Assembly: GCA_002314755.1 (NCBI GenBank)
Contig: DCHC01000051.1
Coordinates: 1 to 37,733, forward strand
Direction of reading: 5' to 3'
DNA from: Faecalibacterium sp. UBA1762
Lineage (GTDB): Bacteria > Bacillota > Clostridia > Oscillospirales > Ruminococcaceae
DNA: 37,733 bases
Part shown: positions 15,858-24,257 of the stretch, in pieces
Layout: the number at the start of each line of letters is the position of its first letter
How positions within the stretch are numbered: position 1 is the first letter of the stretch
The notes under the pieces: generated by a model
What the model was told of the DNA's origin: nothing
Databases searched by the model: none
The model's input: only the letters and a program-made list of their open reading frames with translations
Made by a program: the position numbers and the translations under genes

Positions 15858-17027
15858 ATGGATAAAGTCAGAATGGGCATCATCGGCGTAGGTAATATGG
15901 GTACCGGTCATGCAATGAACATCAAGAACGGTCTTTGCCCCGAGATTGAGCTGACCGCTGTGGCAGATATCGACCCTGTCCGGCTGGACTGGACAAAAGA
16001 AAACCTACCTGGTGTTGCAACCTTTGCCACTGCGGAGGAGATGATGGATTCCGGTCTGGTGGATGCCGTTGAGGTGGCGATTCCCCACTATTTCCATCCC
16101 CAGTATGCCATGGCAGCCATGCGCCGCGGTATTCATGTTATGGTGGAAAAGCCCGCCGGTGTTTACACAAAGCAGGTACGGGAGATGAATGCCTGCGCAG
16201 ACGAATGCAATGTCACCTTCGGTATGATGTTCAACCAGCGCACCGACCATGTTTACCGCAAGATGAAGGAGATTATGCAATCCGGTGAACTTGGCGCGAT
16301 CAAGCGTGTTAACTGGATCATCACCGACTGGTACCGCACCCAAAGCTATTATGACAGCGGCGCCTGGCGTGCAACCTGGTCCGGCGAAGGCGGCGGCGTG
16401 CTGCTGAACCAGTGCCCTCATCAGCTGGATCTGTTCCAGTGGATCTGCGGTATGCCCTGCAAGGTGGATGCACACCTGCATTTCGGTCATTGGCATGATA
16501 TCGAGGTCGAGGATGACGTCACCGCCTATATGGAGTTTGCCAACGGCGCTACCGGCTGCTTTATCACTTCTACCGGCGATGCCCCCGGCTCTAACCGGTT
16601 TGAGATCGACTGCGAAAAGGGCAAGCTGGTCAGTGAAAACGGCAAGCTGACCCTATGGAAGCTGGATGTCAATGAGCGGGAGTGGTGCTTTACTGCGCCC
16701 ATGGGCTTTATGCCCCCCAATTGCGAAGTGAGCGAAGTGGAGACCGATGGTTTGAGCGAGCAGCATGCAGGCGTTATGAACGCCTTTGCCGGTCATATTC
16801 TGCACGGCACACCGCTGGTTGCAGACGGTCATGAGGGCATCAACGGACTGACCCTCTCCAACGCCATGCATCTGTCCGCTTTCCTGGGCAAGCCGGTGGA
16901 AATTCCCTTTGACGAAGATCTGTACTACAACGAACTGATGAAACGGGTTGCCACCTCCCGCCGCAAAGCAGATGTGCAATCCACGGTCGCCGACCTTTCC
17001 GGCACCTACGGCGGTTCCGGAAAATAA
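15858..17027 (+). CDS. Gfo/Idh/MocA-family NAD(P)-dependent oxidoreductase (first)
   Basis: The 389-residue protein starts at the ATG at 15858 (GAGAGGA upstream; the reading frame extends a further 12 codons without a ribosome binding site). It has a Rossmann motif GIIGVGNMG at the N terminus, the family EKPAG motif (VMVEKPAG) and the active-site segment GGGVLLNQCPHQLD with the catalytic His. Such enzymes oxidise hydroxyls of sugars, inositols or glycosides. The MFNQRT and DWYRTQSYYDSGAWR blocks mark a subgroup common in gut Clostridia. It is a tandem relative of the next gene. Confidence 0.9.
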   Translation: MDKVRMGIIGVGNMGTGHAMNIKNGLCPEIELTAVADIDPVRLDWTKENLPGVATFATAEEMMDSGLVDAVEVAIPHYFHPQYAMAAMRRGIHVMVEKPAGVYTKQVREMNACADECNVTFGMMFNQRTDHVYRKMKEIMQSGELGAIKRVNWIITDWYRTQSYYDSGAWRATWSGEGGGVLLNQCPHQLDLFQWICGMPCKVDAHLHFGHWHDIEVEDDVTAYMEFANGATGCFITSTGDAPGSNRFEIDCEKGKLVSENGKLTLWKLDVNEREWCFTAPMGFMPPNCEVSEVETDGLSEQHAGVMNAFAGHILHGTPLVADGHEGINGLTLSNAMHLSAFLGKPVEIPFDEDLYYNELMKRVATSRRKADVQSTVADLSGTYGGSGK

Positions 17028-17077
17028 GCTTTGGTTACCCGAATAAATTAGGGCATTCTCTGATATCTTTAAAGATT

Positions 17078-17107
17078 ACGGCGGCACCTCTGAACGGGTG
17101 CTGCCGT
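17078..17107 (+). repeat. Hairpin between the two oxidoreductase genes
   Basis: ACGGCGGCACC (17078-17088) pairs with GGTGCTGCCGT (17097-17107), 11 bp with one G-U pair and an 8-nt loop. It is followed by AAATCATC rather than a T-run. It could be an mRNA-stability or processing element, or a weak terminator. Confidence 0.55.
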
Positions 17108-17137
17108 AAATCATCGGAAAGGGTTGAACTGAATAAA

Positions 17138-18316
17138 ATGAAAGAGCTTCGCGTAGGCGTAATCGGCGTAGGCAACATGGGCTCCGCTCATGTACAAACC
17201 ATAGGCAGTGGGCTAATCAACGGGATGAAGCTGACTGCGGTAGCAGATATTGCGCCTGAGCGCCTTGCCTGGGTAAAAACACACAACACCAATGTAATCT
17301 GCTACGATAGCGCCGAAAAATTGCTGAACAGCGGATCGGTAGATGCCGTAATCATCGCCGTGCCCCATTGGCTGCACCCGGAAATTGCCTGTCACGCTTT
17401 TGAAAAAGGGCTTCATGTCCTGACGGAAAAGCCTGCAGGTGTGGCGGTCAGTCAGGTGCAGCAGATGATTGAAGCACGCCGAAAGGCCGACACTGTTTTC
17501 GGCGTTATGTTTAACCAGCGAACCAATCCCCTTTTTGCCCGTTCGCGGCAGCTGGTGCGTACCGGGGCCCTGGGTCAACCCAAGCGGTTGGTATGGATTA
17601 TCACCAACTGGTACCGCAACCAGGCATATTACGACAGTGGCGCATGGCGGGCCAGCTGGCGGGGCGAAGGCGGCGGCGTACTGCTGAACCAAGCCCCACA
17701 CAATTTGGATCTGTGGCAGTGGATTTTCGGCATGCCCAACCGGATTATGGGCTTTTGCGATGTAGGGAAATACCATCATATTGAAGTGGAGGATGATGCC
17801 ACGATCTATGCCGAATACGATAGCGGCGCGCGTGCCACCTTTATTACCACCACCGGTGAATATCCGGGCACCAACCGGCTGGAGATCAGTGGAGACCGAG
17901 GTAAGCTGGTGCTGGAGGATGGTGTGCTGAAATTTTGGCAGCTTGCGTATGGTGAACACGAATTTAGATTTTCCGCCAAGGATCCCTCTGCCCCGCCCCC
18001 GGCAATCACCTTTACCGAAACAAAACAGGAACAGCCCGAAACTGCCCACCGGGGTATTCTGCAAAACTTTGCGGACGCCGTATTGCTTGGCACGCCGCTG
18101 CTTGCCCCCGGCGAGGACGGATTAAACGAACTGAGCATATCCAATGCAGCGTATCTTTCCTCCTGGACCGGCGGCTGGGTCGATCTGCCGCTGGATACTG
18201 CCGCCTTTGACCGTGAAATGGCAAAAAAAGTAAGTTCCAGTAGTTATTCCGCCACACAGGTCATACCGGAGCCGACCGACGGCAGCTACAAAACCCGGTG
18301 GAGTGTGCGCTGGTAA
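17138..18316 (+). CDS. Gfo/Idh/MocA-family NAD(P)-dependent oxidoreductase (second)
   Basis: The 392-residue paralogue of the preceding gene is collinear with it throughout. It shares VGVIGVGNMGSAH, VLTEKPAG, MFNQRT, YYDSGAWRASW, GGGVLLNQAPHNLD and HIEVEDD. By eye about half the residues in the central block are identical, so it probably arose from an old tandem duplication with later divergence of substrate or partner. The catalytic His and Lys motifs are intact. The start codon at 17138 has AAAGGG about 14 bp upstream, a rather long spacing. Confidence 0.9.
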   Translation: MKELRVGVIGVGNMGSAHVQTIGSGLINGMKLTAVADIAPERLAWVKTHNTNVICYDSAEKLLNSGSVDAVIIAVPHWLHPEIACHAFEKGLHVLTEKPAGVAVSQVQQMIEARRKADTVFGVMFNQRTNPLFARSRQLVRTGALGQPKRLVWIITNWYRNQAYYDSGAWRASWRGEGGGVLLNQAPHNLDLWQWIFGMPNRIMGFCDVGKYHHIEVEDDATIYAEYDSGARATFITTTGEYPGTNRLEISGDRGKLVLEDGVLKFWQLAYGEHEFRFSAKDPSAPPPAITFTETKQEQPETAHRGILQNFADAVLLGTPLLAPGEDGLNELSISNAAYLSSWTGGWVDLPLDTAAFDREMAKKVSSSSYSATQVIPEPTDGSYKTRWSVRW

Positions 18317-18331
18317 AGCCTATGCTACCCC

Positions 18332-18360
18332 TTGCCATTCCCCTTTGGATATGATATGAT
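18332..18360 (+). promoter_or_regulatory. Promoter of the TetR-type regulator
   Basis: TTGCCA (18332-18337), a 17-bp spacer and TATGAT (18355-18360), with GAAAGGA and the start codon 35 bp downstream. Confidence 0.6.
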
Positions 18361-18395
18361 AAACCAAACGAAACTTTGAAAGGACCGGTGGGACG

Positions 18396-18989
18396 ATGGC
18401 AAAGAAAAACACCCGCAATACCAAGGGGCGCATTGTTGCCGCAGCCTGGAAGTTATTTTACGAAAATGGATACGAAGAGACCACCGTAGAGGAAATCGTA
18501 GAAGAATCAGGCACATCACGAGGTTCCTTTTACCATTATTTTACAGGTAAGGACGCGCTGCTATCCTCTTTAAGCTACCTGTTTGACGAAAAATACGAAG
18601 AGCTGATGCCTCAGCTGCAGGATGCCATGACCGCGCCGGAAAAGCTGGTGTTTTTGAACCGGGAGCTTTTTCTCACCATTGAAAATACGGTTTCCATGGA
18701 TCTTTTGGCCAGATTGCTTTCCAGCCAGTTGTTCACCAAAAGCGATAAAAATCTGTTGGATCATAACCGTATCTATTTTAAGCTGCTACGCCAAATTATT
18801 TTACAGGGACAAAAGGACGGACAAATCCGTTCGGATATTCCGGTTGGGGAAATTGTCAAAGCGTATGCCCTGTTGGAGCGGGGTCTGATGTACGACTGGT
18901 GTATGTGCGAGGGGGAGTATTCTCTTTCTCAATATTCCGCCAGGCTGCTTCCCTGCCTGTTGGCAGGGTATCTTTCCGGTAGCGATTGA
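18396..18989 (+). CDS. TetR/AcrR-family transcriptional regulator
   Basis: The 197-residue protein has the N-terminal TetR helix-turn-helix at about residues 8-52 (IVAAAWKLFYENGYEETTVEEI .. SGTSRGSFYHYFTGKDALL, read as two consecutive blocks). A helical ligand-binding domain of unknown specificity follows. It has its own promoter and a terminator directly downstream, so it is a monocistronic regulator between the oxidoreductases and the symporter. Which neighbours it controls cannot be told from sequence. Confidence 0.88.
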   Translation: MAKKNTRNTKGRIVAAAWKLFYENGYEETTVEEIVEESGTSRGSFYHYFTGKDALLSSLSYLFDEKYEELMPQLQDAMTAPEKLVFLNRELFLTIENTVSMDLLARLLSSQLFTKSDKNLLDHNRIYFKLLRQIILQGQKDGQIRSDIPVGEIVKAYALLERGLMYDWCMCEGEYSLSQYSARLLPCLLAGYLSGSD

Positions 18990-19019
18990 AGTTCTGTCGT
19001 TCACCGTTCAACAGATGGT

Positions 19020-19052
19020 CCGATTCTGTTTTAACGCAGGATCGGGTTTTTT
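19020..19052 (+). terminator. Terminator of the TetR-type gene
   Basis: CCGATTCTG (19020-19028) pairs with CAGGATCGG (19037-19045), 9 bp with one G-U pair and an 8-nt loop, followed by G and T6. Confidence 0.8.
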
Positions 19053-19210
19053 CTTAAAATTTTTACAAAGTAGTGTATTTTGCACATTTTTCGTTCTATT
19101 ATATTACCGCCATTAATTATTCGGTGGTTATGGGATTGTTTACAACTATTCACGATAATATTCATGTTTTTGTACATACATTGTTCTGTGTTTTATTCTT
19201 GTTTTGTTTG

Positions 19211-19219
19211 TGATATAAT
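19211..19219 (+). promoter_or_regulatory. Extended -10 promoter of the symporter gene
   Basis: TGATATAAT forms an extended -10 (TG-N-TATAAT) with a perfect hexamer at 19214-19219, 62 bp before the start. No consensus -35 is seen at the correct distance. The remaining 19053-19210 is AT-rich with no gene or other recognisable element. Confidence 0.5.
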
Positions 19220-19280
19220 ATGACCCGTAATGAAAAAAACGGGCCGACCGGCCTGGAAGAAAATTAGGAGAGTCTTTGTT

Positions 19281-20816
19281 ATGGTATTAGGATCGAACAT
19301 TGCAGTTATCACCAGTATCGTGTTGTACCTTGCCTTAATGGTCGTTATTGGCGTGGTCTACAGCAAAAAGAACAATTCCGTCGGTGATTTTTATCTGGGC
19401 GGCAGAAAGCTGGGGCCTCTGGTCACCGCCATGAGCGCCGAGGCCTCTGATATGAGCAGTTATTTGCTGATGGGTTTGCCCGGCCTCGCTTATTTCTGCG
19501 GTCTTGCCGAGGTGGGCTGGACTGCCATTGGTCTGGCTGCCGGTACTTACCTGAATTTCCTGTTGGTTGCGCAGCGTCTGCGTCGTTATACCGCAAAACT
19601 GGGCGCCATCACGTTGCCCGATTATTTTTCCAAGCGATTCAACGACCAACGCGCCCTACGTCTGCTTGCTGCGTTAGTCATTATCATCTTCTTTGTTCCC
19701 TACACCGCATCCGGCTTTGCAGCCTGCGGTAAGTTGTTCAGCAATCTGTTCGGCTGGGATTACATGACCACCATGATCGTCAGTGCGGTCATCATTGTGT
19801 TGTACACCACTATGGGTGGTTTCCTGGCTGCCAGCTTTACCGATCTGATACAGAGCATAGTCATGACTGTTGCTCTGCTGATCGTTTTGGGCTTCGGCAT
19901 CCGCTCTGCCGGCGGCTGGAGCGCAGTCGTGGAAAATGCAAAATCCATTCCCGGCTACCTAAACCTGAACCAATCTGTGACCATCAATTCCGCCAAAGTC
20001 AGTTCCTTTGGCTTTATCCCCGTTGTGTCCACCCTGGCATGGGGCCTTGGTTACTTTGGTATGCCCCATATTCTGCTTCGTTTTATGGCAATCGAGGATG
20101 ACAAAAAGCTTAAGGTCTCACGCCGTATCGCCTCTACCTGGGTGGTCATCTCTATGGGCGTTGCCATTCTGATCGGTATTGTCGGCTTCGCCGCCTCAAA
20201 CGCGGGTGCGATCACCCTGTTTGAGAACGGAAGTGATTCCGAAGCCGTTATCGTCCATCTGGCTCAGCTATTGTCTCAGCGCGGTACCGGCGCCGCCTTG
20301 ATTGCCGGTTTGATCATTGCCGGTATTTTGGCTTCTACCATGTCCACCGCCGACAGCCAGCTGCTGGCTGCCTCCAGCTCGGTTTCCGAGGATATTGCCC
20401 ACAATGTGCTGGGCTTGAAGCTGAGCAACAAGACCACCATGCTGCTGGCTCGTCTGACCGTTGTCGTCATCTCGGCAATCGCCATCTTCCTGGCACAGGA
20501 TCCAGGCTCCTCCATCTTCGGCATTGTCTCCTTTGCCTGGGCTGGCTTTGGCGCTGCCTTCGGTCCCGTAGTTTTAGTGTCTCTGTTCTGGAAGCGCGCC
20601 AACAAGCAGGGCGCTTTGGCCGGTATGTTTGTGGGCGGCGCTGTGGTTTTCCTATGGAAATACCTGGTTCGTCCCATCGGCGGCGCGTGGGACATCTACG
20701 AGCTACTGCCCGCTTTCCTGTGCGCAACCATTGCCATCTTTGTTGTCAGCCTGCTGACCGCAAAGCCGGAAAAAGAGATTGCCGAAGTCTTCGATGAAGT
20801 TCACAACATGAAATAA
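19281..20816 (+). CDS. Sodium:solute symporter, PutP-like (SSS family)
   Basis: The 511-residue, 13-helix membrane transporter resembles sodium/proline symporters: it has the early YLGGRKLGPLVTAMSAEASDMSSYL block that forms the sodium and substrate site, and the later GILASTMSTADSQLLAASS block. The start is the ATG at 19281 behind GGAGAG; the frame extends 17 codons upstream without support. Proline is the default substrate for the closest subgroup. Because it stands among sugar genes, another small solute such as a uronate or deoxysugar is possible, and sequence alone does not decide. Confidence 0.85.
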   Translation: MVLGSNIAVITSIVLYLALMVVIGVVYSKKNNSVGDFYLGGRKLGPLVTAMSAEASDMSSYLLMGLPGLAYFCGLAEVGWTAIGLAAGTYLNFLLVAQRLRRYTAKLGAITLPDYFSKRFNDQRALRLLAALVIIIFFVPYTASGFAACGKLFSNLFGWDYMTTMIVSAVIIVLYTTMGGFLAASFTDLIQSIVMTVALLIVLGFGIRSAGGWSAVVENAKSIPGYLNLNQSVTINSAKVSSFGFIPVVSTLAWGLGYFGMPHILLRFMAIEDDKKLKVSRRIASTWVVISMGVAILIGIVGFAASNAGAITLFENGSDSEAVIVHLAQLLSQRGTGAALIAGLIIAGILASTMSTADSQLLAASSSVSEDIAHNVLGLKLSNKTTMLLARLTVVVISAIAIFLAQDPGSSIFGIVSFAWAGFGAAFGPVVLVSLFWKRANKQGALAGMFVGGAVVFLWKYLVRPIGGAWDIYELLPAFLCATIAIFVVSLLTAKPEKEIAEVFDEVHNMK

Positions 20817-20833
20817 GCATCCCGCCTTGCGTG

Positions 20834-20876
20834 AAAAACGCCCTGCAGATCGTTTGAATCTGCAGGGCGTTTTTTT
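20834..20876. terminator. Bidirectional terminator (symporter / GH78-like gene)
   Basis: A perfect 12-bp stem, CGCCCTGCAGAT (20839-20850) with ATCTGCAGGGCG (20858-20869), has a 7-nt loop. T7 follows on the plus strand and A5 precedes it, giving T5 on the minus strand. It serves two convergent genes. Confidence 0.9.
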
Positions 20877-20879
20877 CTC

Positions 20880-20910
20880 GGCGCTCTTTTTCGTTAAGAA
20901 AGAGAGCGCC
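20880..20910. repeat. Second inverted repeat after the convergent genes
   Basis: GGCGCTCT (20880-20887) and AGAGCGCC (20903-20910) form a perfect 8-bp stem with a T/A-rich loop that can extend the pairing. There is no T-run directly after it on either strand, so it probably supports the adjacent terminator rather than acting alone. Confidence 0.6.
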
Positions 20911-20925
20911 GATTCAGGTATTTGT

Positions 20926-23337
20926 TTATTTCGTACGGTATTTGACCGAATCATCCTCGCACCGAACGATCCGGGTTACCAAACTGCCGTCGGCAAGAGT
21001 CACACCGCCCCGTGCCCAGCGCAGATCCACCAAATCTGCCTTACCCTGCACCTGGTTGCGCTGCTCCTCCGGCAAAATATCCATCCCGGTTTCCAGGTCA
21101 TACACCTTGGGAATATCCAAACCAAGGATATTGTATAGCAGCATCACGCAGGCATTGGCGTTAAAGCCGTGGCAGTAGCTGGAATTGTTCATATTCCGCA
21201 CCTCCCACAGAGTGCCGGGTCCCTCGGTCAGCATGGGCAGATACAGGGCACGCAGTTCCCGAAGCAACTGATCGTTTTCCTGCCACTTAGAAAGCAGCGA
21301 CAGCCGGACCTCCAGACCGATAAACATCTGTGCGCCGCCAAGCTGGGGATCAATGGGTCTGCGGGGGGCAGGGCCCATTGCCCACAACACCTCATGGGTG
21401 ACAGAGGGCAGTTCCTCCTTGCCGAAAAGCTCGCTCCAAAGCATAACATACTGGGCACTTTCGGTAAAGCGACCGCCTTTTTTCAGGGTATCTCCATCGG
21501 GAATCAGTGTATCCGGGAAGAACTGATAGTCATGGAAATCCGCTTCATTGCCCTCATCCAACAGGGTACTACGCAAAATGGTACGCATTTTATGTCCTAA
21601 AGCAGTCCAATCTGCCCGGTGATACAGACTGCCAAGCCGTACAAGCATGTATGCGTATAGTGCATTGGCGGCAGTACAGATGGGTGCGGTGTTTTCCGCA
21701 GCGTTGGACTGAGACCAGTCAATAAAGATAAAGGGCATATCCTGCAGCAGACCAAACCTGCCGATATAATTTTGCGTACCGTTGACAAAATCAGTTACCC
21801 GCTGTTCATATTGCTTGGCAAAGGCAATATCACCGGTGCGCTCCACATATTCGACCAACTCCAGCATTCCCCAAAAAGACCATGTGGTAATACTTGGCGC
21901 GCCGGGAAGCTTGGCACCCGGGTAAACCTCCGGGAAAAAATTGTTGGGACTCCCGACGCCATCCCCGTAGGGCGCGATCAGAAAATTTTCCAAAAAAGCC
22001 TTTTCCACCGAGCTGTCACCCAGAACCAACGCTGCGGCACGGGCTGTCCAAAGAGAATCGCACAGCCAACCGCCACGCTCCCGCTCCGGGCAGTCCATAA
22101 AGATATCCAGCGTATTCAGCCGCAGGGTACGGTAGGCAGCCTGATAGATACGGTTGACATCATGGTCAGAACAAAGAAACTCTGCCGATAGCCGGTCGGG
22201 ATAGCAGTACTCCCGCACGTGCAGATCAGTAAAGCTGCAATCCGGAACGGGAGCATCCTTTTCCGCTGCGCGCAGATAGATACGGGTATAGCGCACCAGC
22301 GCAGGCTCCATAGTCAAAAAGCTCCACTCGCCTGCCGGCAGATACAGTCTGGTGACCGGGTTCGCCCCACCGACACAAACCCCTTTGATATCATATTCGG
22401 GGATGGATTCGATATGTACCAGATCCACCACACAGGGTGCTGCGCATTGGATAGTCACACCCAAAAAGCCAAGACGCAGTTCACCGAAATCGAAGGCTGC
22501 GCAGACCTGCTTATTTTTTATATTGCTGAAGCAGACGCCATCCTTGTATCGGACAGCACTGCCCTGCAAAGGCTCTTCCACTGTCTGAACATATTCCCGG
22601 ACGGGAAACTCCGTCAGCTTCGCATAATAATCCTCATACAACTTTTCAAACCAGATACCGGGGACCGGCCGTTTTTCATCCCGGTATGCACCGACCGCCT
22701 CGGTCAAACGGGCATTAGCCTGCTTTTCCAGGGTGGCATAGGGCATACGACGTGGCAACAGCTTAGGCGTGTTCGCTTCGCAAATCGAGGCCTTCTGCCA
22801 GATGCATTCCGTCAGCGTGCCATCCTCCGGCCCGGCGGTACGCCAGGCGGTATAATCTGCGTTCAGATGATAGATTTCGGTATTCTGCCGACAGTGGGAT
22901 ATTTTTGCAGAATACTGTTCCCGCTGGGTCAGACGCAGAGCATCCCAGCTTTCATCCGTGGCTAAAATACAGGTTTCGCCTGTCCAAACCTCTGCCAAAA
23001 GCATGCTGCTTTCACAACTGCAATCGTTAGAATAGCCGCCCAAGCATTCCACCGAGGCTGTCAGCTCTACTGCAATCCGATTTTCTCCACATTTTACATA
23101 GGACAGTAAATCCACCACATCCACCCGCAGATAGCCTTTTGCCGTACGGGCAGGACCGTGCATGGCCAGAACCCCATTGACATACAGCCTATAAAAAGAC
23201 CGGGCGGTCAATCGGATTTCCAGGTTCTTCGGCAACTGGGTCAAATACAGGCTGTGTGCAAAACCTGCCTGAATATTTCCGGTGTTTTCCAACCCCTGCA
23301 AAAACACAGGCTTTGCTTTTTGTAAAAATTCCTGCAT
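20926..23337 (-). CDS. GH78-like (alpha-L-rhamnosidase-type) glycoside hydrolase
   Basis: The 803-residue protein starts at the ATG at 23337 with GAAGGAG upstream. N-terminal beta-sandwich domains (for example RLYVNGVLAMHGPARTAKG, as in the rhamnosidase N-terminal domain) precede a six-hairpin catalytic domain. Its family signature FMDCPERERGGWLCDSLW holds the acidic catalytic region, followed by GFNANACVMLLYNILGL near the C terminus. GH78 enzymes release terminal L-rhamnose from plant glycosides and polysaccharides. No signal peptide is present, so it should work in the cytosol on imported glycosides. Rhamnose specificity is a family inference. Confidence 0.8.
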   Translation of the reverse strand: MQEFLQKAKPVFLQGLENTGNIQAGFAHSLYLTQLPKNLEIRLTARSFYRLYVNGVLAMHGPARTAKGYLRVDVVDLLSYVKCGENRIAVELTASVECLGGYSNDCSCESSMLLAEVWTGETCILATDESWDALRLTQREQYSAKISHCRQNTEIYHLNADYTAWRTAGPEDGTLTECIWQKASICEANTPKLLPRRMPYATLEKQANARLTEAVGAYRDEKRPVPGIWFEKLYEDYYAKLTEFPVREYVQTVEEPLQGSAVRYKDGVCFSNIKNKQVCAAFDFGELRLGFLGVTIQCAAPCVVDLVHIESIPEYDIKGVCVGGANPVTRLYLPAGEWSFLTMEPALVRYTRIYLRAAEKDAPVPDCSFTDLHVREYCYPDRLSAEFLCSDHDVNRIYQAAYRTLRLNTLDIFMDCPERERGGWLCDSLWTARAAALVLGDSSVEKAFLENFLIAPYGDGVGSPNNFFPEVYPGAKLPGAPSITTWSFWGMLELVEYVERTGDIAFAKQYEQRVTDFVNGTQNYIGRFGLLQDMPFIFIDWSQSNAAENTAPICTAANALYAYMLVRLGSLYHRADWTALGHKMRTILRSTLLDEGNEADFHDYQFFPDTLIPDGDTLKKGGRFTESAQYVMLWSELFGKEELPSVTHEVLWAMGPAPRRPIDPQLGGAQMFIGLEVRLSLLSKWQENDQLLRELRALYLPMLTEGPGTLWEVRNMNNSSYCHGFNANACVMLLYNILGLDIPKVYDLETGMDILPEEQRNQVQGKADLVDLRWARGGVTLADGSLVTRIVRCEDDSVKYRTK

Positions 23338-23407
23338 AAGTATTCTCCTTCTTTTTCCTGATTCAGTCGGCAGGTTTTCTGACCGGACTGTCATTTCTGA
23401 TAGTGTC

Positions 23408-23436
23408 ATTATAACATATTTTACCAAAAATCAAAA
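23408..23436 (-). promoter_or_regulatory. Promoter of the GH78-like gene
   Basis: A perfect TATAAT (23408-23413 on the minus strand) lies about 70 bp before the start. The hexamer 17 bp upstream is a poor TTTTGA, so an activator may be required. Confidence 0.45.
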
Positions 23437-23471
23437 CTTATTTTTTTGCGTTTACAACCTGTGCAAAATGC

Positions 23472-24134
23472 TTAGCCGGAAGGATAGCCTCCAAAATAAC
23501 TGGGAACATCTCCCACAATAACCGTCTGGGTCAGAATCATATCGCTGGTGACCTGCTGGCGGGTGTGATAGCTGCCGCAAAAACATTCCACCGTAACCGA
23601 CATACGCAAAATAACGCTGTGCATGGTCTGATTCAGACCCGCGCCCTCCAGCCCGGAAAGAAAAGAGGATTCTACATAAGAAGACGGCACAATGTGAAAG
23701 GTAAGGCTCGGTCCCCTACCGGATAAAAGATTAATTCCTAACACGGTGCCGACCGGCACCCTCACCTTTTGCGGGAAACGCTCTACCAAAGCCTTATTTG
23801 CCGCAAGGGTCAGGCGGGAGGAGATATCGTTTGCCTGCCCCGGGTTGACCGTGATGCTGCTCACCTTTCCCTGTTCGTCCGCATTGACATGAAAAAGCTG
23901 CTCATAACTGACCGGGTTTTGTTGCAGTTCCTCATTGATGCTAGTGTTGATTGCCGTAACCGCAATATATTTTGCCTGATTTTGCGCAAATTCTTTGATA
24001 GTCTGTCCGCAAAGGCGATCAAACAAGAAAAATACAGCCACCGGCAACCCCAAAAGCAGCAAAACCACCAACAGCGGGTGTCTTTTGTGTTTTGCGGTTC
24101 GCTTCGTTGCACTTTGAAATTGCTCTCTTTGCAT
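23472..24134 (-). CDS. yunB: Sporulation protein YunB
   Basis: The 220-residue protein has one N-terminal membrane helix (about 20-38) and an extracytoplasmic part with INEELQQNPVSYEQLF, VPVGTVLGINLLSGRGP, a LNQTMHSVILRMSV segment and a TQTVIVGDVPSYF ending. These match YunB, a mother-cell protein made under sigma-E control and needed for normal spore formation in Bacillus. Its presence supports a spore-forming lineage. It follows pfkA but is separated by a strong hairpin, so it may have its own promoter. Confidence 0.88.
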   Translation of the reverse strand: MQREQFQSATKRTAKHKRHPLLVVLLLLGLPVAVFFLFDRLCGQTIKEFAQNQAKYIAVTAINTSINEELQQNPVSYEQLFHVNADEQGKVSSITVNPGQANDISSRLTLAANKALVERFPQKVRVPVGTVLGINLLSGRGPSLTFHIVPSSYVESSFLSGLEGAGLNQTMHSVILRMSVTVECFCGSYHTRQQVTSDMILTQTVIVGDVPSYFGGYPSG

Positions 24135-24201
24135 ACCCGTTGCCGCCTTTCTGTATCTTACTCTCTATAGAATATGTCACAACCCCTTCGGATGATACCA
24201 A

Positions 24202-24241
24202 AACAGGCACCGCAGCGGGACAACCGACTGCAGTGCCTGTT
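24202..24241 (-). terminator. Probable terminator of pfkA
   Basis: AACAGGCACCGCAG (24202-24215) and CTGCAGTGCCTGTT (24228-24241) make a 14-bp stem with one G-U pair. On the minus strand it ends in TTTT then GG, a short U-tract. It lies in the gap between pfkA and yunB. Confidence 0.65.
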
Positions 24242-24257
24242 GATAATATTCAATATA

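Noticed and set aside
22219..22965. Plus-strand 248-codon frame opposite the GH78-like gene
   Set aside because: Shadow frame; the opposite strand encodes conserved glycosidase domains and there is no ribosome binding site.
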